Source of the DNA: Methanoculleus marisnigri | Lineage (GTDB): Archaea > Halobacteriota > Methanomicrobia > Methanomicrobiales > Methanoculleaceae | DNA length: 18,752 nucleotides | Assembly (NCBI GenBank): GCA_002503885.1 | Contig: DASQ01000031.1 | Span: 1 to 18,752 of the forward strand | Direction: 5' to 3' | In this document: in pieces, positions 6,573-13,971 of the stretch | How the letters are laid out: each line of letters begins with the position of its first letter | Numbering within the stretch: position 1 is the stretch's first letter | The notes under the pieces: model-generated | Seen by the model: only the letters and a program-made list of their open reading frames with translations | Database searches by the model: none | What the model was told of the DNA's origin: nothing | Made by a program: the position numbers and the translations under genes

Positions 6573-6950
6573 ATGGTTAAAAAGCTCTTTGACAGCATCC
6601 TCGGTAAAAGTCCAGCACGAAACGAAGAGGACTACATGGAACTCGATCTCGCCTCCTATGAGGTGTCGAACGAAGAAGAACCGGCAACCATGTACATCAA
6701 GATCGCCACCATCGCCGACCTCAAGGATACTCCCCGCGTCAAAGACGAGGTCTACAACGGCAATATCGTCATCGTCGACATCGGGCGGCTGAAGATGGAC
6801 AAGGTGACGTTCGAGCGGGTCCTAAAGGACCTCCGCGACGTGGCAAAGGACGTGAACGGCGACATCGTCGGCCTCGGGGAGCAGAAGTACGTCCTCATCA
6901 CGCCGATGTCCGTCAAGGTCTCACGCGAGAAGATCGGCGGGGGCCTCTAG
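6573..6950 (+). CDS. sepF: SepF, membrane anchor for FtsZ
   Basis: A 125-residue protein of the SepF/DUF552 family. An N-terminal amphipathic membrane-targeting helix (MVKKLFDSILGK) is followed by a charged linker and a C-terminal SepF core (about 40-120) with VYNGNIVIVDIGRL and GDIVGLGEQKYVLITP. In archaea with FtsZ, SepF links the ring to the membrane and is essential for division. Leaderless or short-leader transcription is likely. The stop TAG shares its last G with the GTG start of the ZPR1 gene, so translational coupling is likely. The length is typical for the archaeal form. Confidence 0.93.
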   Translation: MVKKLFDSILGKSPARNEEDYMELDLASYEVSNEEEPATMYIKIATIADLKDTPRVKDEVYNGNIVIVDIGRLKMDKVTFERVLKDLRDVAKDVNGDIVGLGEQKYVLITPMSVKVSREKIGGGL

Positions 6951-7477
6951 TGCGGGAGTGCTATTCCGGGACCTGCCCCGCGTGCAGCGGCGAGATCCAG
7001 ATCGTCCATCACCGTCTTGAGATCCCCCACTTCCCCGATCTCCTGCTCGTCGCTATCGCCTGCGACGCCTGCGGCTACCGGCACACCGACACCATCATTC
7101 TCGGGGAGGGCGACCCGGTGAGGTGGACGGTGCGGGTCGAGGGGGCCGACGATCTCGCGATCCGGGTGGTCCGGAGTACGATGGGGACGATCGAGATTCC
7201 GGAGTTCGGGCTGAAGATCGAGCCCGGCACCGCCTGCGAGGGGTTCGTCACCAATATCGAGGGGGTTCTCTCCCGCTTCGAGCAGGCGGTGGCGACGATC
7301 CTCGCGAACCCCGAGAGCGACGACGAGCAGGCAGCCGCACTCCGGATGCAGGAGATGATCGGGGCTGCACGGGAGGGGGCCGTCCCATTCACGGTCATCA
7401 TCGAGGACCCCTCCGGGAACAGCATGCTCGTCAGCGAAAAAGCCGAAAAGATGCTCCTCGATCAGGGCGAAACCTGA
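6950..7477 (+). CDS. ZPR1-type zinc-finger protein
   Basis: A 175-residue single-module archaeal ZPR1 homologue. The zinc-binding motif is C9-x2-C12 ... C38-x2-C41, followed by the double-psi-like domain with STMGTIEIPEFGLKIEPG and FVTNIEGVL. In eukaryotes ZPR1 is a chaperone for elongation factor eEF1A; in archaea the role is inferred. I start it at GTG 6950, which overlaps the sepF stop by one base; no ATG gives the first zinc cysteines. The downstream T-rich tract (7481-7491) probably terminates the sepF-zpr1 transcript. Confidence 0.92.
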   Translation: MRECYSGTCPACSGEIQIVHHRLEIPHFPDLLLVAIACDACGYRHTDTIILGEGDPVRWTVRVEGADDLAIRVVRSTMGTIEIPEFGLKIEPGTACEGFVTNIEGVLSRFEQAVATILANPESDDEQAAALRMQEMIGAAREGAVPFTVIIEDPSGNSMLVSEKAEKMLLDQGET

Positions 7478-7480
7478 TAC

Positions 7481-7491
7481 TTTTCTTTTTT
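7481..7491 (+). terminator. T-rich terminator after ZPR1
   Basis: TTTTCTTTTTT begins four bases after the stop codon. Directly after it is a perfect 16-bp palindrome, ACCCCGGCGCCGGGGT (7492-7507). The oligo-T alone is enough for archaeal termination. Confidence 0.55.
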
Positions 7492-7558
7492 ACCCCGGCG
7501 CCGGGGTTAACCTAAAATAGGACTTCCTCTCATACGGCACGCCCTGAGGTGAAGAGAG

Positions 7559-7795
7559 ATGGCACGAACGATATCGGTGCTGAAGTGGGAGAGCGAACAG
7601 GAAGTCGAGAACGCTGTCCACGACGTCAAAGCGGAGATGGACGAGCGGGGGGAGCTCAGCAAGGATACGGAGCGGGCGATGCAGCACTCGCTCCTGGTAG
7701 CCGGCCCCGACCTCACAAACCACTTCCTGCGGCGGATCCGGGAGCAGGTTCCCGACGCGCTGCACTACTTCGAGGAGGAAGGCGGCGGGACGTGA
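7559..7795 (+). CDS. Small acidic hypothetical protein (78 residues)
   Basis: I do not recognise this protein. It starts MARTISVLKWESEQEVENAV and is rich in Asp and Glu, with no transmembrane segment or cysteine. The predicted pattern is two or three helices: about 11-30 acidic, 33-48, and 50-70 with NHFLRRIREQVP. A GAGGTG ribosome-binding site and an AT-rich box (CTAAAATAGG, 7512-7521) lie upstream, so it appears to have its own promoter. Base composition by codon position looks coding. It follows the ZPR1 gene after a terminator and precedes a repeat-rich intergenic stretch. Confidence 0.7.
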   Translation: MARTISVLKWESEQEVENAVHDVKAEMDERGELSKDTERAMQHSLLVAGPDLTNHFLRRIREQVPDALHYFEEEGGGT

Positions 7796-8199
7796 GTTTG
7801 AGGAGGACAGAGTTCTTCGCTCGCACTCGCATTTGCCGGATGCTTGAGCTCTGGGTGTTCCGGCCGTCGTTCTTCAAGACACCACGAACCCGTGCTCGGC
7901 TTTCCATCGAGCTGCGCACCTAGCGGCGCTTCTGCTCCGGACGTTCTGTCCATCGGCTATCGCCACGACTGCCCCCGCCCCAGAGGGGCGTTTGAGGAGG
8001 CCGGAGGCCGGGCGGGGTGGGGGCTCGCTGAGTGCCTCAAATAGGGATAAGCGACTGGCCGAAGGGTGCGATGGGCGGAACGCCCGGAGCTTGAGAAGCC
8101 ATCAGGCTTCGAGCAGGAGTTTGAGCACCGGAAGGTGTGAGTTGGAAACAGGGGAGGGGGGATGCTCCCCCCAAGGGCGATATCCCCCCGGTCCACTGT
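7796..8199. other. Repeat-rich intergenic stretch; no protein-coding gene recognised
   Basis: About 400 bases with open frames on both strands but without recognisable protein content. It is built of small inverted repeats and copies of intergenic motifs. On the minus strand, 7860-7880 carries TTGAAGAACGACGGCCGGAA, almost the same as 3559-3578 on the plus strand. A GC hairpin (GGGGGGA-TGC-TCCCCCC, 8156-8172) closes it. I read it as an accumulation of dispersed repeats. Confidence 0.5.
7991..8137 (+). repeat. Cluster B of YTTGAG-linked hairpin repeats
   Basis: Three units have the layout YTTGAG followed at once by a small hairpin: TTTGAG (7991) with GGCC-GGA-GGCC (7999-8009), CTTGAG (8090) with AAGCC-ATCA-GGCTT (8096-8109), and TTTGAG (8120) with CACC-GGAA-GGTG (8126-8137). 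A further hairpin, GGGCG-GAA-CGCCC (8073-8085), lies just before the second. Stem sequences differ between units but keep pairing, as in cluster A. Confidence 0.6.
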
Positions 8200-8340
8200 A
8201 TGGGGCTTTCCCTAACTGTTTCACTGGCCTTGATCGTCTTTAGCGCGATTATACTCCTTTCTGGTGTGACACTCGGGGATGTCACACCTGAAGAGGATGA
8301 GCCCCGTGACTCGCGAGTAACGCCGCACGGGCACCAGTAA
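8200..8340 (+). CDS. Possible small membrane protein (46 residues)
   Basis: A short frame starts at ATG 8200 with MGLSLTVSLALIVFSAIILL, one clear transmembrane helix (about residues 3-24). A hydrophilic acidic tail follows (DVTPEEDEPRDSRVTPHGHQ). No good ribosome-binding site is seen, and the same frame extends upstream to 8137 through the hairpin region. I do not recognise a family. The clean hydrophobic-then-charged pattern suggests a real micro-protein, but it could be chance. Confidence 0.4.
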   Translation: MGLSLTVSLALIVFSAIILLSGVTLGDVTPEEDEPRDSRVTPHGHQ

Positions 8341-8343
8341 CTC

Positions 8344-8357
8344 AAAAAAGAAGGAAA
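8344..8357 (-). terminator. T-rich terminator after the lysC-purM gene
   Basis: On the minus strand TTTTCCTTCTTTTTT begins just after the stop codon at 8361. Such a tract should end the transcript. Confidence 0.5.
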
Positions 8358-8360
8358 ATC

Positions 8361-10802
8361 CTACTGGATCTCCACACCCTTCAACCGCACCCCCGGCTCT
8401 TCCGTCACCACGCCGACCACCCGGGCGTCGGGGATAACCGATTGGATCGCCGCCACGCTCTCCGCCGGGGCGACGAAGGCGTAGCCCATGCCCATGTTGA
8501 ACGTGCGGTACATCTCCGTATCGCTGATGCCGCCGGTCTCCTGCAGCCAGCGGAAGATGGGGGAGACCGCGAGGGGATCGGTGACGGAGAACCCGTACTC
8601 CGTGAGCCTCTGGAAGTTTAAGAGGCCTCCGCCGGTGATGTGGCACATCCCGTGGACGGTGCATGCCTCCGTCACCCGGAGCACCTCGTGGTAGATCCGG
8701 GTCGGCGTCAGGAGCTCTTCGCCGAGGGTTTTGCCGTTCGAGAGACGGGTGTCGTAGGAGGCGCAATCCTCGACGACCTTGCGGGCGAGCGTCAGTCCGT
8801 TGCTGTGGACGCCGCTCGAGGGGACGCCGACGATCTTATCGCCGGGGACGATCCCCTCGCCGGTGACGACCTTCTCCTTCTTCTGGACCCCGAGGCATGT
8901 CCCCGCGAGGTCGAGGCCGTTCACGAGCCCCTTGAGGGTCGCGGTCTCGCCGCCGACGATGTTCATATTCGCAAGCCTTGCCCCTTCGTTTAAGCCCTCG
9001 CCGATCCGGGCCATCTTCTCGGGCGAGAGCGCGTCGGTCGCAATGTAGTCGACGAACGCCACCGGTTCGAGGTTCATCACGTAGAGATCGTTGACGTTCA
9101 TCGCGATGCAGTCGATCCCGACGGTATGCCAGTCACCGAGCGCGTCGGCGACGAGCATCTTGGTGCCGACGCCGTCGACCGCGAGCGCGAGGACATAGGG
9201 GCCGCAGTCGATCAGCCCGGCAAAGTGCCCGACCTTCCCGAGCATCGGGAAGGCACCGGTTCTTCGGTAGGTGAGCGAGTCGATCAGCGCCCGGACCGCC
9301 CGGGCCTCGAGATCGATATCGACCCCTGCTTCACGGTAGGTATGTTCGGCACGGCACAACCCGGAGGGCTGTGCCTGACAGGAAGATGCGAAGGCATCTT
9401 CCGTGTCGTCAGAGTTCTCCGAGAGTCGGAATTCGTCGTGCAGCACCTGCAGGGCCCGCTTGCCGTCTCCGCCCTTCACGACGAACGAGACGTTCACCTC
9501 GCTTGAGCCCTGCGAGATCATCATCGTATTGATCCCGGCCCGGCCGAGCGCGGAGAAGATCCGGCCGCCTGTCCCCGGGGTGCCGGCCATCCCCGCACCC
9601 ACCACGGCGACCGCCGAGACATCCCGGTCGTAGGTTGCCTCACGCACGATGCCCTGCTTCACGATCGGGGTGAGGGCGCAGATCGCGGCCTCCAGGTGAG
9701 ACTCATCGATAATGAGGGAGATGTTTGCTTCACTTGAACCCTGCGAGATCATCATGACGTTCACCTCCCGCTCCGCGAGCGCGGAGAAGATCGTTTTTGC
9801 GACGCCGGGGCGGCCGATCATCTGCGCACCGTTGATGTTGACCAGGGCCACCTTCTCGATCAGGGCGATGGCCTTGACCACCCGCTTCTCCTGGTGCTCA
9901 TCGCGGAGGATGAGGGTGCCGGGAACATCGGGCTTAAAAGAGTTCTTGACCCGGATCGGAATATCCTTCTGCATCGCGGGTTCGACCGACCGCGGGTGGA
10001 GCACCTTGGCGCCGAAGAAGGAGAGTTCCATCACCTCGAGGTAGGAGATGTCGTCGAGCACCCGGGCATCCTTGACGATCCGGGGGTCGGAGGTCATCAC
10101 CCCATCGACGTCGGTCCAGATCCAGATCTCATCGGCATCGATCCCGGCGCCGACGACGGCGGCCGAGTAGTCTGAACCGCTCCGTCCGAGCGTGGTGATG
10201 ACACCCTGCTCCGTCGCTCCCATGAACCCCATGATCACCGGGACGGCATCGACGAGCAGCGGCGCGACCCGGCTCCGGATGCTCGTCTCACTCGCCGGGA
10301 GGGCACGGGCGTCTCCGTGGTTTGCGGTCGTGACGATCCCGGCCTCGGCGCCGTCAAGGACGACCGAGGAGATGCCGCACTGCCGGAGGGCGGCGCTCAC
10401 GATCGGGGCGGACAACCGCTCCCCAAAGGAGATGATGTAGTCGCGGGACCGGGGAGTCAGCTCCTTCAAGGTATGCACTGCGGTGAGGATGTTCTGCAGC
10501 CGGGTGAGCCGATCGTCGATGACCGCCGTCACCTCGTCGATGTAGTCGGGAGCCACCTCGCCAAGGAGCCGGATGTGCCGGGTCCGCATCGCCGAAAGAA
10601 GCGTCCCGATCGGGGGCTGCTCCTTGCGCTTTATGACCTCGTCAGCCACCGCGACGATCTGATCGGTGATCCCCGAGCATGCCGATACGACCACCGCGAC
10701 CTCATCGCCTGCTTGCCTGTGTGATTCTACAATGTCTGCGACCCGCCGGATACAGTCTGTCTCTCCGACGGAGGTGCCGCCAAATTTCATTAAAAGCCTC
10801 AT
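8361..10802 (-). CDS. Aspartate kinase fused to phosphoribosylformylglycinamidine cyclo-ligase (LysC-PurM)
   Basis: One uninterrupted 813-residue frame holds two full enzymes from unrelated pathways. Residues 1 to about 465 are aspartate kinase: KFGGTSVG at the start, then two ACT regulatory domains marked by the repeated MMISQGSSEANIS (about 350) and MMISQGSSEVNVS (about 440). Residues from about 486 (TYREAGVDID) to 813 are PurM (AIR synthetase), with DGVGTK, SSGVHSNGL and HITGGG motifs and near-normal length. The linker (about 467-484, FASSCQAQPSGLC and neighbours) is encoded by two tandem hairpins at 9353-9402. A TTG inside the linker (about residue 481) could serve as a separate purM start. 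Either a bifunctional protein or two proteins from a coupled message is possible; no stop separates them in this sequence. The start is ATG 10802; ATG 10790 would also leave KFGGTSV intact. Confidence 0.85.
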   Translation of the reverse strand: MRLLMKFGGTSVGETDCIRRVADIVESHRQAGDEVAVVVSACSGITDQIVAVADEVIKRKEQPPIGTLLSAMRTRHIRLLGEVAPDYIDEVTAVIDDRLTRLQNILTAVHTLKELTPRSRDYIISFGERLSAPIVSAALRQCGISSVVLDGAEAGIVTTANHGDARALPASETSIRSRVAPLLVDAVPVIMGFMGATEQGVITTLGRSGSDYSAAVVGAGIDADEIWIWTDVDGVMTSDPRIVKDARVLDDISYLEVMELSFFGAKVLHPRSVEPAMQKDIPIRVKNSFKPDVPGTLILRDEHQEKRVVKAIALIEKVALVNINGAQMIGRPGVAKTIFSALAEREVNVMMISQGSSEANISLIIDESHLEAAICALTPIVKQGIVREATYDRDVSAVAVVGAGMAGTPGTGGRIFSALGRAGINTMMISQGSSEVNVSFVVKGGDGKRALQVLHDEFRLSENSDDTEDAFASSCQAQPSGLCRAEHTYREAGVDIDLEARAVRALIDSLTYRRTGAFPMLGKVGHFAGLIDCGPYVLALAVDGVGTKMLVADALGDWHTVGIDCIAMNVNDLYVMNLEPVAFVDYIATDALSPEKMARIGEGLNEGARLANMNIVGGETATLKGLVNGLDLAGTCLGVQKKEKVVTGEGIVPGDKIVGVPSSGVHSNGLTLARKVVEDCASYDTRLSNGKTLGEELLTPTRIYHEVLRVTEACTVHGMCHITGGGLLNFQRLTEYGFSVTDPLAVSPIFRWLQETGGISDTEMYRTFNMGMGYAFVAPAESVAAIQSVIPDARVVGVVTEEPGVRLKGVEIQ
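9353..9402 (-). repeat. Two tandem hairpins encoding the LysC-PurM linker
   Basis: Hairpin 1 pairs 9353-9362 with 9366-9375 (ten pairs, one being G-U on the mRNA strand) around a 3-base loop. Hairpin 2 pairs 9381-9389 with 9394-9402 (nine perfect pairs) around a 4-base loop. Five bases separate them. The core CCC-GGA-GGG of hairpin 1 is identical to the intergenic hairpin at 3548-3556. Confidence 0.75.
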
Positions 10803-10835
10803 TCTGGCTCACTTGTCCCCTGCAATTACTTTATG

Positions 10836-10844
10836 GTATTATAC
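10836..10844. promoter_or_regulatory. Palindromic TATA element between lysC-purM and tfrA
   Basis: GTATTATAC is a 9-base palindrome that can act as box A in both directions. Its centre is about 23 bases from ATG 10863 (tfrA, probably leaderless) and about 38 bases from ATG 10802 (lysC-purM, short leader). Only 60 bases separate the two start codons, and few other AT-rich boxes are available, though TTAATAAG (10854-10861) and TTACTTTATG (10826-10835) are alternatives. Confidence 0.45.
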
Positions 10845-10862
10845 AACGCACCGATTAATAAG

Positions 10863-12491
10863 ATGCTTGTAGACGAGATTGTGGACGCGCACGTGCTGGT
10901 TATCGGAAGCGGCGGCGCCGGAGTGCGGGCTGCCATTGAGGCCTCCCGGTACGGCGGCGTGGTCCTGGTCTCAAAGACCATCGCCGGCAAAGGCGGGTGC
11001 ACGACGATGGCGGAAGGCGGCTTCAACGCCGTGTTGCGGGACCAGGACTCCGTTCAGGTGCACCGCGAGGATACGCTGAAAGGTGGGGCATACTTAAACG
11101 ACCCCGCGCTCGTGGACGCACTGACCCATGAGGCACCGGAGCGGATCGCGGATCTCATCAGGTGGGGTGCGGTCTTCGACGTCACGGATGACCGGCAGGT
11201 GGCCCAGCGGCCGTTTGGCGGGCAGCGGTTCCCCCGGACATGCTACGCCGGGGACCGGACCGGCCACGAGATGATCATGACCCTCCTCGACCGCCTCGAC
11301 GCGACCGATACGCGGCTTTACCAGGAGGTCTCGGTCATCGACCTCATAAAAGATGAGAACGGTGCGGTCGCCGGCGCCATCGCACTGGACCGGGATGGGA
11401 GCCTCATGCTCTTCCGGTCCGACGCCACGGTGCTTGCGACCGGCGGGGGAACACAGGCATACGACATATCCACGAACTCCGCCGCCGGGACCGGTGACGG
11501 ATTTGCCATGGCCTACCGGGCGGGGGCGGAACTGATCGATATGGAGATGATCCAGTTCCACCCCACGGGTGCGGTCTATCCCTACGACGCTCGCGGCCGC
11601 CTGGTGACGGAGGCAGTTCGGGGCGAAGGGGGAATCCTCTTAAACACGCGCCGGGAGCGGTTCATGGAGCGCTACGATCCCGAACGGATGGAACTCTCCA
11701 CCCGGGACGTGGTGGCCCGGGCGATCGCGACCGAGGTGCTGGAGGGCCGGGGAACGAACCGTGGCGGGGTCTACCTGGACGTGACCCACCTCCCGCGAGA
11801 AAGGATCGAGACCCGGCTCCCGGTGATGCTCGAGCAGTTCCTCGCCTACGGTGTGGACATCAGGAGGGAACCGATGGAGGTGGCGCCCACCGCCCATCAT
11901 ATCATGGGCGGTCTCCGGATCACCCCTGAGTGCCGGACGACCATCCCCGGCCTCTTTGCCTGTGGGGAGGTTTCCGGCGGGGTGCACGGCGCAAACCGCC
12001 TCGGCGGCAATGCACTCGCGGAGACGCAGGTCTTCGGGAAACGTGCCGGGGAGTTCGCCGGGAAGTCGCCGGAGAGGAACGGTCAGGTCGATGCCGCCCG
12101 GATTGACGAGAAGATCCATATGCTCGATGCTTTCCTGGAGGGGACCGTGAGCCCCGCAACGGTCCGGAAGGACCTGAAACTCACGATGTGGAACCAGGCA
12201 GGAATTTTCCGGAACGCCCCCGATCTCCGGACGGCGCTCGGGCATATTCGCGGGCTCGCCGACCAGCGGCTCTGCGCCGCCTCGACCGCAAACCTTCTCG
12301 AGTGCTGCACGGTCCGGAACATGTGCACCACAGCGTCCCTGATCGTGAGGTGCGCCCTGCTCCGGCCAGAGAACCGGGGGGCCCACGTCCGGCGGGATGC
12401 GGAGAAGACAGATCCGGCGACGTCGCCGTTCTGCCACACCTACGTCTCGATCTCCCGGGAAGGGATCGAGCGGCGGGAGGTGCCGGCATGA
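10863..12491 (+). CDS. tfrA: Thiol:fumarate reductase subunit A (flavoprotein)
   Basis: A 542-residue cytoplasmic enzyme of the FrdA/SdhA family that, with TfrB, reduces fumarate to succinate while oxidising coenzyme M and coenzyme B to the heterodisulfide. The FAD-binding GSGGAG is at about 15-20. The region CTTMAEGGFN aligns with the FrdA motif that carries the covalent FAD histidine, but has Cys (C46), fitting the non-covalent FAD known for TfrA. Substrate-site segments FHPTGAVYP, TAHHIMGGLRI and GANRLGGNAL are present. I start at ATG 10863 because a TATA element lies about 23 bases upstream; the longer start at 10833 would lie before that box. The stop overlaps the tfrB start in ATGA. Confidence 0.93.
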   Translation: MLVDEIVDAHVLVIGSGGAGVRAAIEASRYGGVVLVSKTIAGKGGCTTMAEGGFNAVLRDQDSVQVHREDTLKGGAYLNDPALVDALTHEAPERIADLIRWGAVFDVTDDRQVAQRPFGGQRFPRTCYAGDRTGHEMIMTLLDRLDATDTRLYQEVSVIDLIKDENGAVAGAIALDRDGSLMLFRSDATVLATGGGTQAYDISTNSAAGTGDGFAMAYRAGAELIDMEMIQFHPTGAVYPYDARGRLVTEAVRGEGGILLNTRRERFMERYDPERMELSTRDVVARAIATEVLEGRGTNRGGVYLDVTHLPRERIETRLPVMLEQFLAYGVDIRREPMEVAPTAHHIMGGLRITPECRTTIPGLFACGEVSGGVHGANRLGGNALAETQVFGKRAGEFAGKSPERNGQVDAARIDEKIHMLDAFLEGTVSPATVRKDLKLTMWNQAGIFRNAPDLRTALGHIRGLADQRLCAASTANLLECCTVRNMCTTASLIVRCALLRPENRGAHVRRDAEKTDPATSPFCHTYVSISREGIERREVPA

Positions 12492-13951
12492 AAGAGATCA
12501 CCCTCCGGGTCGCCCGCTACGACCCCGCCGTCGACGACGAGTCCCACTTCGAGGAGTATACGGTCCGGGTCAACGAGGGCGCCCGGGTGCTCCACGCTCT
12601 CCACGCGGTCCACGACGAGCACGACCCGACGCTCGCCTACCGCTACTGCTGCGGGTCAGGGCAGTGCGGGAGCTGCGCCGTCCGGGTGGACGGGACGCCC
12701 GGCCTTGCCTGCATGGAGGAGGCCCGCGACGGTATGACGATCGAGCCGCTGGACCTCCCGGTCTTGAAGGACCTGACGGTGGATATGAGCCCGGTCATCG
12801 CAAAGATCGCCCGGATCTGCCCGGCGCCGGATGCAGGACTCCCGACCCTGGAGGAGATCGAGGCTATCAAGCCGCTCCGGGACTGCATCGAGTGCCTCTC
12901 CTGCGTCTCGGCCTGCCCGGCGCTCCAGGTGACGGACTTCGCCGGCCCGACGGTGCTCCGGCAGGAGATGCGCCTCGCCCTCGACCCCCGCGACTCGGGG
13001 GACCGGATCATCGATGCCATCGAGAAGGGGCTCTTCTACTGCACGACCTGCAAGCGGTGCCTGGAGGTCTGCCCGAAGGAGATCGATGTCCCGGGCAAAG
13101 CCATTGAGAAGCTCCGGGAACTGGCAAACCGTCGCGGGCTGACCCTCCCCCGCCACCAGGAGGTGGCGAAGATGGTGCAGGAGACGGGCCGGAGCGTCGA
13201 GCGGACAAAAGCCACGTTCCTTGAGATGGTGCCCGAGGTGATCGAGCCCGACGGTCCCGTCCGCGGCGAGGTGGGGTTCTTCGTCGGGTGCATGTTCAAC
13301 GGCCGGGTGCCGCAGACGGCGCTCGACGCGATGGAGGTCATGAAGCGCAACGGCATCCGGGTGATCGTCCCCCACGACCAGGTCTGCTGCGGCTCGCCGC
13401 TGATCCGGACGGGGCAGACGGCGTTCATCGATGACCTGAAGAAGAAGAACATCGAGGCCTTCGCCAGCCGGGGGATCAAGACCGTGATGACGATCTGCGC
13501 CGGGTGCGGGGCGACGCTGAAGAACGATTACGACACCCCGTTCGAGGTCAAAGACGTCACCGAGCTCCTGACGGAGTACGGGATCGAGCTCCCGGCGAAA
13601 CTCGACGTCAGGGCGACCTACCACGACCCCTGCCACCTCCTCCGGGGCCAGGGGATCAGCAAGCAGCCGCGGGAACTCCTGCGCCTGGGGGTCAGGGAAT
13701 TCATCGAGATGCCGACGCAGTGCTGCGGCGCCGGCGGCGGCGTCCGGTCGGGGGTGCCGGAGGAGGCAAAGGCGCTCGGCGCAAAGCGCGATGAGTGCAT
13801 CAAGGCGACCGGCGCGGACGTGGTGGTGACGGTCTGCCCGTTCTGCGAGTTCCACATCGCCGACTGTACGGACACGCCCGTGAAGAACCTGACGACGATC
13901 CTGCTTGAGGGCTACAAAAAGAAGGATGCGGAGCGGAAGGGCTCCGCGTAA
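12488..13951 (+). CDS. tfrB: Thiol:fumarate reductase subunit B (iron-sulfur and CCG domains)
   Basis: A 487-residue fusion of an FrdB-like and an HdrB-like part. The N-terminal [2Fe-2S] ligands are C55-x4-C60-x2-C63-x11-C75. Two [4Fe-4S] motifs follow: C133-x2-C136-x2-C139-x3-C143 and C185-x2-C188-x2-C191-x3-C195. The C-terminal half has two CCG domains (VGCMFN...QVCCGSPL and YHDPCHL...QCCGAGGG) like those of heterodisulfide reductase HdrB, where CoM-SH and CoB-SH are oxidised. Length and domain order match the Methanothermobacter enzyme. The ATG overlaps the tfrA stop (ATGA); a longer upstream frame is only tfrA read out of phase. Confidence 0.94.
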   Translation: MKEITLRVARYDPAVDDESHFEEYTVRVNEGARVLHALHAVHDEHDPTLAYRYCCGSGQCGSCAVRVDGTPGLACMEEARDGMTIEPLDLPVLKDLTVDMSPVIAKIARICPAPDAGLPTLEEIEAIKPLRDCIECLSCVSACPALQVTDFAGPTVLRQEMRLALDPRDSGDRIIDAIEKGLFYCTTCKRCLEVCPKEIDVPGKAIEKLRELANRRGLTLPRHQEVAKMVQETGRSVERTKATFLEMVPEVIEPDGPVRGEVGFFVGCMFNGRVPQTALDAMEVMKRNGIRVIVPHDQVCCGSPLIRTGQTAFIDDLKKKNIEAFASRGIKTVMTICAGCGATLKNDYDTPFEVKDVTELLTEYGIELPAKLDVRATYHDPCHLLRGQGISKQPRELLRLGVREFIEMPTQCCGAGGGVRSGVPEEAKALGAKRDECIKATGADVVVTVCPFCEFHIADCTDTPVKNLTTILLEGYKKKDAERKGSA

Positions 13952-13965
13952 ACACCGGGATACTC

Positions 13966-13971
13966 TTTTTT
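13966..13971 (+). terminator. Oligo-T between convergent tfrB and ablB
   Basis: Six T residues lie in the 18-base gap between the tfrB and ablB stop codons, overlapping the ablB stop. This likely terminates the tfrAB transcript. Confidence 0.45.

Noticed and set aside
10833..10862. Ten-residue longer start for tfrA
   Set aside because: It would start at or before the TATA element, so the message is unlikely to contain it.
12656..13855. Minus-strand 399-codon frame opposite tfrB
   Set aside because: Antisense shadow of a gene with all its metal-binding motifs; no recognisable domain.
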